Assembly: GCF_026810365.1 (NCBI RefSeq)
Contig: NZ_CP113948.1
Location: forward strand, 2,009,001-2,073,000
Direction of reading: 5' to 3'
Origin: Flavobacterium praedii
GTDB taxonomy: Bacteria; Bacteroidota; Bacteroidia; Flavobacteriales; Flavobacteriaceae
Length of the DNA stretch: 64,000 nt
A model generated the notes under the pieces. The model ran no database searches. It worked only from the letters and a program-made list of their open reading frames with translations, and was not told the origin of the DNA. Position numbers and translations under genes: made by a program. Below, piece by piece: positions 9,266 through 18,870 of this stretch; within the stretch, counting starts at the first letter, position 1; each line of letters starts with the position of its first letter.

Positions 9266-10060
9266 TTAAATACTCGTATGCAAATATTTAAAATAATCAA
9301 AAGCTTTGAGCAGCCTACTTCCATACCAAGAAAACATTTCACCATCTACTAGAATCGTTCGGGTATTATTTGTGTAACTGGCAATTTCATAACCGTCATC
9401 GGCTTTAAAAGGATACGGTTCTGAGGAAAGTAAAATTAAATCCAAAACACCTTTATCATCCATTTTTTCAAGATCAATTTCAGGATAGCGCTCTTGGTTT
9501 GAAAAGTGGTTTTGAAAATGATTCAATCGTAATAATTCGTCTATAAAAGTCCCCGAACCAGCCGCCATATATGGATTTTTCCAAATAAAATAAGCAACTT
9601 TCTTAACTGGAATGTCTTTGATAAAATGTTTAAAATCGCTCAGGGCAAAAGTCAATTTGTCGTTCCACTTGCGTGCTTCAATTCGCTTATCAAAAAGCTG
9701 ACCGAAGTCGGTTATCATTTGGAAATTATCCTCGAGAGTAAAAATATCGGTTACCCAAACTGGACAAATTTTACGCAACTCTTCTACTATTTCCTGTGTG
9801 TTTTCTTCTTTATTGCAAATGATAATATCGGGTTCTAGCAAACGGATTTTATCATAATTAACCTTCTTGGTCCCTCCTACTATTTTCTTGGTTGACTTGA
9901 GATGGTAGGGATGCACACAAAATTTAGTGATCCCCACTATATTTTCTTCTAAGCCTAAATCGTATAACAATTCGGTTTGGGATGGCACAAGAGAAATAAT
10001 TCGCTGAGGCGAAAATTCAAAAGAATGCGAAGTTCCAAGTTGATCTGTAAATAGTTTCAT
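9266..10060 (-). CDS. BtuF-like helical-backbone metal/cobalamin-binding protein without signal peptide
   Basis: A 264-residue protein of the class III periplasmic binding family. RIISLVPSQTELLYDLGLEENIVGITKFCVHP is the usual N-lobe opening of BtuF-type proteins (B12 or haem/siderophore binding), followed by the long linking helix and a C-lobe with AAGSGTFIDELLRLNHFQN. Unlike a transporter subunit it starts directly with MKLFTDQLG and has no export signal, so it would stay in the cytoplasm; no permease or ATPase genes adjoin it. Ligand unknown. icmF, a B12 enzyme, lies 3 kb away, but a link is speculative. Confidence 0.82.
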   Translation of the reverse strand: MKLFTDQLGTSHSFEFSPQRIISLVPSQTELLYDLGLEENIVGITKFCVHPYHLKSTKKIVGGTKKVNYDKIRLLEPDIIICNKEENTQEIVEELRKICPVWVTDIFTLEDNFQMITDFGQLFDKRIEARKWNDKLTFALSDFKHFIKDIPVKKVAYFIWKNPYMAAGSGTFIDELLRLNHFQNHFSNQERYPEIDLEKMDDKGVLDLILLSSEPYPFKADDGYEIASYTNNTRTILVDGEMFSWYGSRLLKAFDYFKYLHTSI

Positions 10061-10068
10061 TTTTTTTT

Positions 10069-10110
10069 ACCGCAAAGAGCGCAAAGGTTTTACGCAAAGT
10101 TCACAAAGCT
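10069..10110. repeat. GCAAAG-periodic repeat, single arm
   Basis: ACCGCAAAG, GCGCAAAGG, TACGCAAAG and TTCACAAAG follow one another, the same unit as both arms of the inverted pair at 56837-56995. It lies immediately upstream of the BtuF-like gene start. Confidence 0.7.
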
Positions 10111-10164
10111 TTAAATTATTTCGTTTAAAATTCAATACAGAACTACTTTAAACAATTTAAATTC

Positions 10165-10989
10165 TTAAAACTTTAAACCCGTTAAAATCTCCTCCATCTC
10201 CTTTTGCATTTTCAAGGCTTCGGCTCTCGCTACTTCGACATAATCAGTTCCATTGGAAGCATAAATAATCGCTCTTGAAGAATTAATCAACAAACCTACA
10301 GTATCATTCATACCATATTTACACACTTCCTGAAGACTTCCTCCTTGCGCTCCAACTCCCGGAACAAGCAAGAAACTATCCGGAACAATTTTACGAACTT
10401 CGGTAAAATATTCGGCTTTGGTCGCACCAACCACATACATTAGATTTTCGGAATTTTTCCAAGTTTTGGATGTTTCTAGTACCTGTTTGTACAATTCTTT
10501 ACCATTCACTTGTAACGTTTGAAAATCAAAAGCACCTTCATTTGAAGTTAAAGCCAACATAATGGTATGTTTATTTTCGAATGCCAAAAATGGCTCCACT
10601 GAATCTTTTCCCATATAAGGAGCGACAGTTACGCTATCAAAGTTTAAGTCTTCAAAAAAAGCTTTCGCGTACATTGACGAAGTGTTTCCAATATCTCCAC
10701 GTTTAGCATCGGCAATGGTGAAAATCTCTGGATATTTTTCATTGATATAGTTAATGGTCTTTTGTAATGACATCCATCCTTTTATCCCATAGGCTTCAAA
10801 AAATGCAATATTGGGTTTATAAGCAACCGCCAAATCATGTGTGGCATCAATAATAGCTTTGTTAAACTCAAAGATTGGATCTTCAGTTGCTAATAAATAC
10901 TGTGGAATTTTATTTAAATCTACATCTAAACCAACGCATAGAAATGATTTTTTTATTTTAATTTGATCGATTAATTGTTGTGTAGTCAT
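10165..10989 (-). CDS. pyrF: Orotidine 5'-phosphate decarboxylase
   Basis: Converts OMP to UMP, the last step of pyrimidine synthesis, in the cytosol. The 274 residues place it in the longer subfamily (type 2). [15 protein letters not shown] holds the first Asp; [13 protein letters not shown] holds the Lys/Asp catalytic set; [10 protein letters not shown] and [10 protein letters not shown] are the phosphate-binding region. Start codon at 10989 gives [15 protein letters not shown], normal for the family. It stands alone rather than in a pyr operon, which is usual in Flavobacterium. Confidence 0.95.
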   Translation of the reverse strand: MTTQQLIDQIKIKKSFLCVGLDVDLNKIPQYLLATEDPIFEFNKAIIDATHDLAVAYKPNIAFFEAYGIKGWMSLQKTINYINEKYPEIFTIADAKRGDIGNTSSMYAKAFFEDLNFDSVTVAPYMGKDSVEPFLAFENKHTIMLALTSNEGAFDFQTLQVNGKELYKQVLETSKTWKNSENLMYVVGATKAEYFTEVRKIVPDSFLLVPGVGAQGGSLQEVCKYGMNDTVGLLINSSRAIIYASNGTDYVEVARAEALKMQKEMEEILTGLKF

Positions 10990-11058
10990 TTCTATATATG
11001 TTAAATGCTATTATTTTACGAGAATTGGTTCTCTTTTTGAAAGCATGCAAAAATAAAA

Positions 11059-11089
11059 AAAGCCATTCAATAATGAATGGCTTTTTTTT
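11059..11089 (-). terminator. Bidirectional terminator after the OmpA/TSP3 gene
   Basis: AAAGCCATTCA (11059-11069) pairs with TGAATGGCTTT (11074-11084); T runs follow on both strands. On the minus strand it ends transcription of the OmpA-family gene before pyrF. Confidence 0.85.
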
Positions 11090-11105
11090 AGAATTAAAAA
11101 CAAAT

Positions 11106-13310
11106 TTACAATTTGCCTTCATATATAGTTCCTACGTGTATCACTTCGGTTCTTCTGTTTTGGGCTCTTCCTTCGGCAGTTTTATTATCTGCCACCGGCT
11201 TAGTCTCTCCATAACCAACATAGGTTAAATTTGCGGGGTTAACTCCTTTGGCTACTAAAGCGTCCATTACCACTTTGGCTCTAGCTTCAGAAAGTTTTTG
11301 ATTTGCCTTGTCATTTCCTACACTGTCGGTATGCCCTTCAATAGAGAATTTTGCATTTGGATAATTTTTGATAATATCTTTAATTGCATCCAATCTACCA
11401 TCTGTTTCTCCTTTGTCAGCCGTTTTCAAAATCGCTTTTCCAGTTACAAAGAATACGGCTCTTGCCTGAACTTTAAGTTCTTTCAACACTTCTTGAGTTA
11501 CTTCGGGACAACCTTTATTACTTACAGGACCAGGAACTGTAGGACATTCATCCTCTTTGTCCACTACACCATCTTTGTCTGCATCATTTTCTGGACAACC
11601 AAAATTAGCTACCAATCCTTTTTCGTTTGGACATTTATCGTCTTTATCCAAAACAGAATCTCCATCCGTATCTGGCCATGGGCAACCTTTGTTTTCAACA
11701 GGCCCTGCAACGGTTGGACATGCATCAACATTATCCATCACAGTATCTTTGTCGGCATCTCCCCAAGGACAACCTTTGTTCTCAACTGGTCCAGCAACCG
11801 TCGGGCATGCATCATCTTTATCAACTACAGTATCCGCATCGGTATCTGGCCATGGACAACCTTTGTTTTCAATAGGTCCAGCTACTTTTGGACAATCGTC
11901 GTATTTATCTAAAACTCCATCCTCATCGGTATCTTTAAATTTATGCTGATATACTGGAATTTTCAAACCAAAATACACATCTGCTCCTTTTGATTCTTTC
12001 GAAAGCCAGTTGGTAATTACAGAGCTTGAACCCACAAACATTGGTCCAAATCGCAATCCCGTCCCAACTTGCATTCCGCTGTATTCCATATAATTTACTG
12101 GAAGAGAAAACGTAAACCATTTGGTTTCGTATCTTGGTGTCAAAATATAAGTATTTGCTGAACTGGTTTTACCCATAGCTGATTTGTCTACCATACTAAT
12201 ATTCCCATTCAAGTTCAAATAGAATTTTTTGTACATATTCCAATCTGCATCCAAGTGCAATACGGTTGGCAAATTGGCTTTTATATTTTTATAAACCGTT
12301 TCAGGAGTTCCATAATGAAGTTCAAGAAAATCACCAAGATTATCTGCGTCATCAATTTCTTGTTGAGTAACCACACCATTAATAGTATACAAATCTTCTT
12401 TCGAATTTTTATATGTAATAGAACCAATATCTGTAATAGACAAACCAAAACGCAATTTGTATTTATTTAGGTCTTTAAAATTATTATCTACCGCTTTTGC
12501 ATTATTCAAATCATAAGATGCATAATCCGGTCTCCATTCGTAAATAAAACCCAAATCAGCTCCGAAACCAGTTGAGTTTGTATCAAATTTATAATCTGCA
12601 TCTCCAACTATAACATCCTGACTGCTTCCTATTGTAAGAGTCCCTGTTGTAGCCAAAAAACTTGTCAAAGGATTGCTTGTCTGAACAAATGCTGATGTTA
12701 CGTTACTCCCTTTTACATACGAATTAAAGCCACCGATCAAATATTTCGCAGTCAAACCACCTTTTAGAAAATGTTGATTATTTTGCCATAGAACTGCTGC
12801 ATAAGAAGCTCCAACCTCACCCCATGTTTGACCTGCCGTATTTGGGCTTCCTACATTAATATTAAAGCTATTGGCATCATCCAAACCATCTTTTAATTGA
12901 TTGTATAGATCCCCATTGATATCCGTTGCATTCACTACTGCTCTAGCTCTAGTAAAAATAGCAATCGCATGTTTTGGCGCAATATTAAACATGAAAGAAG
13001 GTCCCATCACATCTGAATACAAAATTCCTCCATTTTTTTTCAAAGGCGTTTGAACACCGTCTTTATTGGCATCATAACTGCTTTTTGACAAATCAAATAA
13101 GCTTAGCCCATAAAAATCATTGTTTAAGGAACCGCTAACAGAAAAAATATTAATGTCGGTTTTAAAACGAGAATCTACAATAGACGCTGGGTTAAAAAGT
13201 ACGCCTTGCACTCCAGCATAATTATCCGGAATATAACCCATATACGACTGGGCATTTATTTGCAAAACTGAAAATAGAACGATTAAAAAAAGTAATGATT
13301 TTTTCATCAA
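11106..13310 (-). CDS. OmpA-family outer-membrane protein with DUF5723 barrel and thrombospondin type 3 repeats
   Basis: A 734-residue envelope protein. A signal peptide ends at LQINAQ. About 430 residues of DUF5723 follow, probably an outer-membrane barrel (YAGVQGVLFNPASIVDSRF at its start). Next come about five calcium-binding thrombospondin type 3 repeats, each reading like DADTVVDKDDACPTVAGPVE with NKGCPW. The last ~110 residues are an OmpA peptidoglycan-binding domain (FSIEGHTDSVGNDKANQKLSEARA; GYGETKPVADN; AQNRRTEV). The layout suggests a barrel tethered to the wall through a calcium-stiffened stalk. The repeats are nearly identical in DNA, so unit number could vary between strains. Confidence 0.92.
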   Translation of the reverse strand: MMKKSLLFLIVLFSVLQINAQSYMGYIPDNYAGVQGVLFNPASIVDSRFKTDINIFSVSGSLNNDFYGLSLFDLSKSSYDANKDGVQTPLKKNGGILYSDVMGPSFMFNIAPKHAIAIFTRARAVVNATDINGDLYNQLKDGLDDANSFNINVGSPNTAGQTWGEVGASYAAVLWQNNQHFLKGGLTAKYLIGGFNSYVKGSNVTSAFVQTSNPLTSFLATTGTLTIGSSQDVIVGDADYKFDTNSTGFGADLGFIYEWRPDYASYDLNNAKAVDNNFKDLNKYKLRFGLSITDIGSITYKNSKEDLYTINGVVTQQEIDDADNLGDFLELHYGTPETVYKNIKANLPTVLHLDADWNMYKKFYLNLNGNISMVDKSAMGKTSSANTYILTPRYETKWFTFSLPVNYMEYSGMQVGTGLRFGPMFVGSSSVITNWLSKESKGADVYFGLKIPVYQHKFKDTDEDGVLDKYDDCPKVAGPIENKGCPWPDTDADTVVDKDDACPTVAGPVENKGCPWGDADKDTVMDNVDACPTVAGPVENKGCPWPDTDGDSVLDKDDKCPNEKGLVANFGCPENDADKDGVVDKEDECPTVPGPVSNKGCPEVTQEVLKELKVQARAVFFVTGKAILKTADKGETDGRLDAIKDIIKNYPNAKFSIEGHTDSVGNDKANQKLSEARAKVVMDALVAKGVNPANLTYVGYGETKPVADNKTAEGRAQNRRTEVIHVGTIYEGKL

Positions 13311-13381
13311 GTTGATTTTAGGTTAATTTAGATTTAATTTTGTAATTTATTTAGTAGGAATTTATACAAAATGGACAAAAA

Positions 13382-13417
13382 AAACACTTAATTGATTTTT
13401 TCTTCAATTAAGTGTTT
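13382..13417 (-). terminator. Intrinsic terminator of prfA
   Basis: AAACACTTAATTGA (13382-13395) pairs with TCAATTAAGTGTTT (13404-13417); a T run of eight follows on the minus strand, 20-60 bases past the prfA stop. Confidence 0.85.
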
Positions 13418-13437
13418 GGTTTGAATACGGCTTAGTA

Positions 13438-14514
13438 TTAAAAAACTTCGCTCGCTTCTTTTAATTTTTCCATGTTGTTCACCAATTGTAATTCGTCAAC
13501 AATTTTCTGAATATCACCATTCATGATGTTACCCAAATCATATAATGTCAATCCTACACGGTGATCTGTTACACGACCTTGCGCATAATTATAGGTACGA
13601 ATTTTAGCCGAACGGTCACCAGAACTTACTTGCGAAGTACGTTTTGTGGCATCTTCTGCTTGTTTCTTGGCTAATTCTTGTTCGTATAAACGGGAACGCA
13701 ATACACCAAAAGCCTTGTCTTTGTTTTTGTGTTGCGATTTTTGATCTTGACATTGCGCCACCAAACCAGTTGGAATGTGTGTCAATCGTACTGCCGATTT
13801 CGTAGTATTTACTGACTGTCCACCAGGTCCTGAGGAACAAAAGAAATCCACACGTACATCATTCATATCAATCTGTACATCAAATTCCTCTGCTTCCGGA
13901 AGCACCATAACCGTTGCTGCCGAGGTATGTACACGCCCTTGTGTTTCCGTTTGAGGCACACGTTGCACACGGTGCACACCAGCTTCAAACTTCAACGTAC
14001 CGTATACATCTTCTCCTGTAACCTCAAAGATCACCTCTTTGAAACCACCAGATGTTCCTTCGTTCATATCCACAACCGAAGTTCTCCATCCTCTGCCTTC
14101 ACAATATTTAGTGTACATTCTAAATAAATCTCCCGCAAAGATACTTGCCTCATCGCCACCAGTACCTGCACGAATCTCCACCATCACGTTTTTAGCATCT
14201 TCCGCATCTTTAGGAATCAACATAAATTTGATTTCTTCTTCCAATTTTGGCAAACGTTCTTTGGCTTCTTCCAATTGCATTTTGGCCATTTCGGTCATAT
14301 CCGCATCACTACCATCGGCAATAATTTCGTTGGCTTCGTCTATATTGGCCAATAACAAAATGTATTCTTCTCTTTTATCTACTAATGCCTTAATACTTTT
14401 GTATTCTTGGTTGAGTAGTACATAACGTTTTTGATCTGCGATCACATCAGGCTGAATAATCAAATCTGATATCTCATCGAAACGTTGTTTTGCATATTGA
14501 AGTCTATCTAACAT
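13438..14514 (-). CDS. prfA: Peptide chain release factor 1
   Basis: A 358-residue class I release factor reading UAA and UAG. The peptidyl-tRNA hydrolysis motif GGQ lies in [19 protein letters not shown], and [21 protein letters not shown] precedes it as in all RF1/RF2 proteins. The N-terminal helical region and total length are standard. No frameshift is present, as expected for RF1 rather than RF2. It forms a single-gene unit with its own terminator; structured element C lies 361 bases upstream, pointing towards it. Confidence 0.96.
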   Translation of the reverse strand: MLDRLQYAKQRFDEISDLIIQPDVIADQKRYVLLNQEYKSIKALVDKREEYILLLANIDEANEIIADGSDADMTEMAKMQLEEAKERLPKLEEEIKFMLIPKDAEDAKNVMVEIRAGTGGDEASIFAGDLFRMYTKYCEGRGWRTSVVDMNEGTSGGFKEVIFEVTGEDVYGTLKFEAGVHRVQRVPQTETQGRVHTSAATVMVLPEAEEFDVQIDMNDVRVDFFCSSGPGGQSVNTTKSAVRLTHIPTGLVAQCQDQKSQHKNKDKAFGVLRSRLYEQELAKKQAEDATKRTSQVSSGDRSAKIRTYNYAQGRVTDHRVGLTLYDLGNIMNGDIQKIVDELQLVNNMEKLKEASEVF

Positions 14515-14875
14515 CTTTATAAATCTTTATTTCTTCTAAAATATATTTTTTTAGCCAAAAGGCTGAAGGAACCTCGAATAGGATTTTCGTATATTCATTA
14601 CATAAAAAACCCTAATTCAGTTCGGACTGCAAAAGTACAAAAAAAAGCTTTCCTTTTATAGTGTTCTTTTCTGGAAATTTAGCAGGCCAAAACACCCCAC
14701 TTTTTTTAAAGCTCAAGACAGGAAACCGTTTGCCATTCCTATAAAATCTGTTACAATTTCAATTTCAAAATCACATAAAAAACAACTTAAAACCGCAACT
14801 TCTCATTCCGCACATCACATAACTTAAAATTAAAACACCCTTTTTTCGACACAATCAATACCAAAACAACAATAA

Positions 14876-15020
14876 GGAGCTTTTTCCCATCATCCGTTGC
14901 AAGCTTTTCGGTTTCAAACCCTTTTTCTAGGCGCTGGCAGGAGCTTCCGTTGGTCGCTCTGCCACCACCAGAAAAAAGTGGTTTTCAACTCTCAAAGGCT
15001 TTCCACTACTACTGGGGCTA
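14876..15020 (-). ncRNA. Structured repeat element, copy C (minus strand)
   Basis: On the minus strand it begins TAGCCCC, continues GTAGTGGAAAGCC and ends GCAACGG...GGGAAAAAGCTCC, the ends shared with copies A and B. An inner stem of about ten pairs (plus-strand positions 14930-14940 with 14959-14969, core CTGGCAG/CTGCCA) replaces the quite different stems of A and B. It is GC-richer than its surroundings. Confidence 0.6.
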
Positions 15021-15080
15021 GGCATTTTTGGTCAAAAACAACATTTGAAAAATATCAAAATCAGAAAATTTAAAAGGTAC

Positions 15081-15136
15081 TGTCTAAAAAAAACAAATGT
15101 ACCCCTTTAGACAATCGTCATTAAATTATACCTTTG
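15081..15136 (+). promoter_or_regulatory. Promoter and operator-like inverted repeat before the FAD monooxygenase
   Basis: TACCTTTG at 15129-15136 matches the TAnnTTTG element. The upstream position reads TTTAG (15106-15110) where TTTG is expected. TGTCTAAA (15081-15088) and TTTAGACA (15106-15113) form a perfect inverted repeat that overlaps this -33 region, as a repressor site would. Confidence 0.5.
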
Positions 15137-15260
15137 GAGCAATGCAAAAATTTTAAAATTTAGTGATCGTAAAACAATTAAAGTCAAATTCATTATTTTA
15201 CAATTAGACTCAACATCATTTCAATAAAAGGCAATCCAAATCAAGAAAAATAAACAGGAA

Positions 15261-16721
15261 GTGAAAAAGGTAAAAAATTCAGCCACAAGCTGGACTATTT
15301 GTCCCGAATGTCAGGGACGCGGCAAAAAAAGTCGAGGACTTAGCAGCAAAGCACGCCGCCAATACCAGATAGCATTCGAGCAATTTGAAAAATCGAATGA
15401 CGAAGGAACTCCACCCGTTCGTCCAAAAGGACACCTGCACACCTGCACAAACTGCTCCGGATCTGGATTGATTCCTACCGATAATCCCCCACTGGCAGAC
15501 AAAGAAAACTACCCACACATTGCCATCATTGGTGGCGGCATCGGAGGAGTAGCTTTGGCTGTGGCTTGTTTGCACCGCGGAATCCCTTTTACCCTTTATG
15601 AACGCGATACCCATTTTGAGGCTCGATCTCAAGGCTACGGACTTACTTTGCAACAGGCCAGTAAAGCAATCGAGGAATTGGGAATTTTTTCGCTTGAAGA
15701 AGGAGTCATTTCGACAAGACACGTAGTTCATACAACAGAAGGAAAAGTAATTGGGGAATGGGGAATCCGAAAATGGATACAGTCGGAAGTAAAACCAGCT
15801 CCCAAACGCACAAACATACATATCGCTCGGCAGTCCTTGCGTTTAGCTTTGCTGGAGCAACTCGGCGGGCATACCGCAGTACAATGGGGACATCAACTAC
15901 TCGGTTTTGAGGAACGGGAGGGTGATGGTGTTGATTTGAGTTTTCAAGTCAACGGTACAATAAAGAGCGCCAAAGCAGATCTTGTGGTGGGTGCCGACGG
16001 TATTCGGAGTTCGGTGCGAAAATTACTGATTGGTGATGACAGCACCCCATTACGTTACCTAGGATGTATTGTGATTTTGGGTATTTGCCCGTTGCAAGCG
16101 CTTGAAGAATTTTCTAGTTCTTTACTGGATTCGGCCACTGTATTTCAAACGGCCAATGGCCATGAGCGCATCTACATTATGCCTTACACATCAGACACGG
16201 TGATGTGGCAACTGAGTTTCCCAATGCCAGAAAAAGAGGCCAAAGCCTTAAGCGCCAAAGGACCTCGAGCACTCAAGGAAGAAGCATGTAAAAGAACGCA
16301 ATGGCACGAGCCTATCCCGGCCATTTTGACCGCAACTTTAGAAGCCCAGATTTCGGGCTATCCGGTGTACGATCGCGAATTACTGACTACCGATTTATTG
16401 GCGACAGCAGGACAAGTGACTCTAATTGGTGATGCGGCTCACCCAATGAGCCCCTTCAAAGGTCAGGGAGCAAATCAAGCGTTGCTGGACGCGCTCTCAC
16501 TGGCTCGTGAAATTTCAAAAGGATGCAACTCTTCATCGCATTGGCGATTGTCCGGAATACGAAAAAGTGTCTTAACCGCATTTGAATCCGAAATGGTCGA
16601 GCGTTCTGCTTCAAAAGTGAAAGGTTCAGCAGAAGCCGCCGCATTCCTGCATTCCGAAATCGTGCTATATGAAGGTGACGAACCCAGAGGACGCTGCATC
16701 ACGAAAAATGAAAATGAATAA
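15261..16721 (+). CDS. FAD-dependent monooxygenase with DnaJ-like cysteine motifs at the N-terminus
   Basis: A 486-residue protein read from GTG; an in-frame stop at 15225 and no ATG in the first half of the frame force this choice. Residues ~14-75 carry CPECQGRGKKS and CTNCSGSGLIP, two CxxCxGxG units as in DnaJ zinc fingers. From ~88 a class A flavoprotein monooxygenase follows: dinucleotide-binding IAIIGGGIGGVALAVACL, DLVVGADGIRSSVR (DG motif), and VTLIGDAAHPMSPFKGQGAN (GD motif). TetX and aromatic hydroxylases share this fold; they use NAD(P)H and oxygen to hydroxylate small molecules. Substrate unknown. Codon use is clearly GC-richer than in neighbours, suggesting horizontal transfer. Possible role in antibiotic or aromatic modification is only inferred. 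Confidence 0.88.
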   Translation: MKKVKNSATSWTICPECQGRGKKSRGLSSKARRQYQIAFEQFEKSNDEGTPPVRPKGHLHTCTNCSGSGLIPTDNPPLADKENYPHIAIIGGGIGGVALAVACLHRGIPFTLYERDTHFEARSQGYGLTLQQASKAIEELGIFSLEEGVISTRHVVHTTEGKVIGEWGIRKWIQSEVKPAPKRTNIHIARQSLRLALLEQLGGHTAVQWGHQLLGFEEREGDGVDLSFQVNGTIKSAKADLVVGADGIRSSVRKLLIGDDSTPLRYLGCIVILGICPLQALEEFSSSLLDSATVFQTANGHERIYIMPYTSDTVMWQLSFPMPEKEAKALSAKGPRALKEEACKRTQWHEPIPAILTATLEAQISGYPVYDRELLTTDLLATAGQVTLIGDAAHPMSPFKGQGANQALLDALSLAREISKGCNSSSHWRLSGIRKSVLTAFESEMVERSASKVKGSAEAAAFLHSEIVLYEGDEPRGRCITKNENE

Positions 16722-17110
16722 GGCTATAAAACTACTACTACAGTTTCCCGTAATCTCCTTAGAACAAAAGGACTAATTTTAAAAAAAACAATTCAGTATT
16801 TCCTACACTGGTATTCGTTCGCAACTCGGATACTTTGTCCTAAATTTAATACGTTCAGTTTTTTTTATATTTAGAATATAATGTTATAAAAAAACTAGAA
16901 TATTGTTTTTAAAACACTTAAACTGTAGTGAGCTGCTTTGCAAACACTACAATTTATCTTTACAATTTATACAGGTACTCTCTGCACAAGCCACCAGAAA
17001 AAAAGAACAAAAGATTACTAGTCTGAAGTATATCATTCTGAATCTATATGAAAAACATTTTTTTATAGCATATTCTTATTGTAAAAATGTATTTTTAAGT
17101 TAGCCAAAAA
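16722..17110. other. Intergenic region without recognisable content
   Basis: AT-rich stretch between the monooxygenase and the dodecin terminator. A 66-codon open frame (16903-17103, plus) has no family resemblance or good start context and is not called. Confidence 0.5.
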
Positions 17111-17111
17111 T

Positions 17112-17139
17112 AAAAAGGTACTCGTATTAAACGAGTACC
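17112..17139 (-). terminator. Terminator of the dodecin gene
   Basis: GGTACTCGT (17117-17125) pairs with ACGAGTACC (17131-17139); on the minus strand it is followed by TTTTTA. Confidence 0.75.
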
Positions 17140-17168
17140 TGAGTGAGCTTAATAAAATTGCAGTGCAA

Positions 17169-17369
17169 TTAATCCAATTCAAAAGTGATTTTTAGATTTA
17201 CACGAAATTCAGTTACTTTTCCATTTTTAACTGAAGCACTTTGATCTTGTACATAAACAGAGCGGATGTTTTTTACAGTTTTTGATGCTTTTTCAACTGC
17301 TGTGCTAGTTGCATCTTCCCAGCTTTTTTCTGAACTAGAAAGTACTTCGATAACTTTTAATACTGACAT
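17169..17369 (-). CDS. Dodecin family flavin-binding protein
   Basis: A 66-residue protein starting at MSVLKVIEVLSSSEKSWEDA. The open frame extends 29 codons further upstream, but dodecins start at this Met and their length is 65-70 residues, so 17369 is taken as the start. Dodecins assemble into hollow dodecamers that bind and store riboflavin, FMN or FAD in the cytosol, buffering free flavin. The pattern KVIEVLSSSEKSWEDA...AVEKASKTVKNIRSVYVQDQSA, closing with VNLKITFELD, is diagnostic. Single-gene unit with its own terminator. It lies near a flavoprotein gene, probably by chance. Confidence 0.92.
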   Translation of the reverse strand: MSVLKVIEVLSSSEKSWEDATSTAVEKASKTVKNIRSVYVQDQSASVKNGKVTEFRVNLKITFELD

Positions 17370-17750
17370 AACTTTTTGATTTAGAATTAGAACATTAAAT
17401 TTAAATAAAAAAAATAAATTATTAGCATTTTTTCTACCTAAATCACTACCATTCAATATGATATGTTTACCCCTGCTGCTGCAACGAATACCTATTTCAA
17501 TTAAAAGTTAAATCATTATTTTAATAAAGTGGATCGCTAAAATAGAAGTGTTTTTAATAACTATGCTTCTATTTGTCATTTTTTCATAAATACAACATTT
17601 AAAATAAGACAATATCAGAGAACATAGCACTTTTGCTCCAAATTAAATATCTGGAGAATACCAAGATTAGCATACAAAAGGAAATTGCTATTCTGTAAAA
17701 ACGAACAGTAGTGGAAGAATTAAATTTTCCCTAAATAAGATAGTCCTTTT

Positions 17751-18443
17751 TTAAGGCAAAAATTTACGTTGACTCAGCATCCAATTGTAAATTTTGTCTT
17801 CTCTAAAAAAACGTTCTACACTACCGTGATTACCGCCTTTAACAATGGTAAAAGTAAGGTTAGCATCGGGCTTGCAGGTCTGAATCGCTTTGACCATTTT
17901 TTTGGATGCCGAAATTGGCACTATGTAATCTCTGTTACCGTGAATCACCCACAAAGGAAGTGTGGCCAGATTGCAAGCATCTTTTGTGTTACCGCCTCCA
18001 CAAATTGCGACTGCAGCAGTAATTTTTTCGGGATATTTCCCTGCAAAATCAAAAGTACCGTAACCACCCAAACTCATTCCGCATACATAAACGCGAGACA
18101 AATCGGTATTGTAGTTGTTCTGCACATATTCTAAAAGTTTCAAAAGCTTGTCTGGATTCCAAGCTCCCGACGACACTTGTGGAGCAACGACTATAGCAGG
18201 AATTTCTTTTCCGCTTTCGATGGCTCGAATGACTCCGTACCGTTTTACACGATTCAAATTTGTGCCAGACAAACTTTTCCCGTGCAAAAATAAAATGATA
18301 GGCGCTTTGTTATCCAAAACCTCCTGATTGGGCAAGTTAATCCAAAAAGGATAATCGGTCTTATCTGTAATTGCTTGTAATTGCGCTTGGACTGTAGGAA
18401 TGGAACCAAGGATAAATAGGTAAAATAAAAAATAAAATCGCAT
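17751..18443 (-). CDS. Exported esterase / prolyl-oligopeptidase-like hydrolase
   Basis: A 230-residue periplasmic or secreted alpha/beta hydrolase; the signal peptide ends near PTVQA (residue 20). LFLHGKSLSG provides the oxyanion hole, CGMSLGGYGTFDFA holds the nucleophile Ser124, HGNRDYIVP the Asp and KGGNHGSVERFF the His. This is the arrangement of the phospholipase/carboxylesterase and polyhydroxybutyrate-depolymerase-like esterases. The specific ester is unknown. It resembles in type, though not closely in sequence, the cut-off esterase at the window start. No operon partner. Confidence 0.88.
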   Translation of the reverse strand: MRFYFLFYLFILGSIPTVQAQLQAITDKTDYPFWINLPNQEVLDNKAPIILFLHGKSLSGTNLNRVKRYGVIRAIESGKEIPAIVVAPQVSSGAWNPDKLLKLLEYVQNNYNTDLSRVYVCGMSLGGYGTFDFAGKYPEKITAAVAICGGGNTKDACNLATLPLWVIHGNRDYIVPISASKKMVKAIQTCKPDANLTFTIVKGGNHGSVERFFREDKIYNWMLSQRKFLP

Positions 18444-18870
18444 TAATTTGGGTTGTTATTTTGGTATGGGTGCGCAAATTAAGTTTTTATAATCAATGGC
18501 ACCAATTTTTTTGAAATTTAATCCGGATAAACAGCGTATACCATCGCTAATTTTTCCAAAGGTGGTGTCTAATTTTATACATAGTTGTATTTAAACATTG
18601 TAATGTTAGAGTTTGATTTATTGCATTCACCTAATTTTATTGCATTTCCTATCCCAATTATAACGTACTGCTTGCCAAAATATCATTTATCCAATCGATT
18701 TTATATTGTGGATTATCGCTTTTTGAGGACTATAAGATTTGAAATCAAAGACCATCAATTATTTTATCATTTAAAAAACATTGACCTATCCCAGTTCATA
18801 ACTCCATAAAATTTCATTTCAATACCAATTTCTAAATTCCTAATTTGCGGCTTCAAATAAGAAGTAAAAA
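18444..18870. other. Intergenic region without recognisable content
   Basis: Lies between the divergent esterase and topB. A 74-codon frame at 18585-18809 is present but has no recognisable family and is not called. Confidence 0.5.

Larger units (their letters stand above)
14515..15260. other. 746-base intergenic region holding structured element C and a promoter
   Basis: Between divergent prfA and the FAD monooxygenase. It contains structured element C (14876-15020, minus orientation) and, next to the monooxygenase, an inverted repeat and a promoter (15081-15136). No gene is seen in the remainder. Confidence 0.6.

Noticed and set aside
11298..11949. Long plus-strand frames opposite the OmpA/TSP3 gene
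   Set aside because: They are the antisense reading of nearly identical TSP3 repeats; their regular sequence follows from the repeats and not from coding constraint.
16903..17103. A 66-codon frame downstream of the monooxygenase
   Set aside because: No recognisable domain and starts inside AT-rich sequence; likely chance.
18585..18809. A 74-codon plus-strand frame between the esterase and topB
   Set aside because: No family resemblance, no promoter or signal peptide; composition looks like translated AT-rich intergenic DNA.
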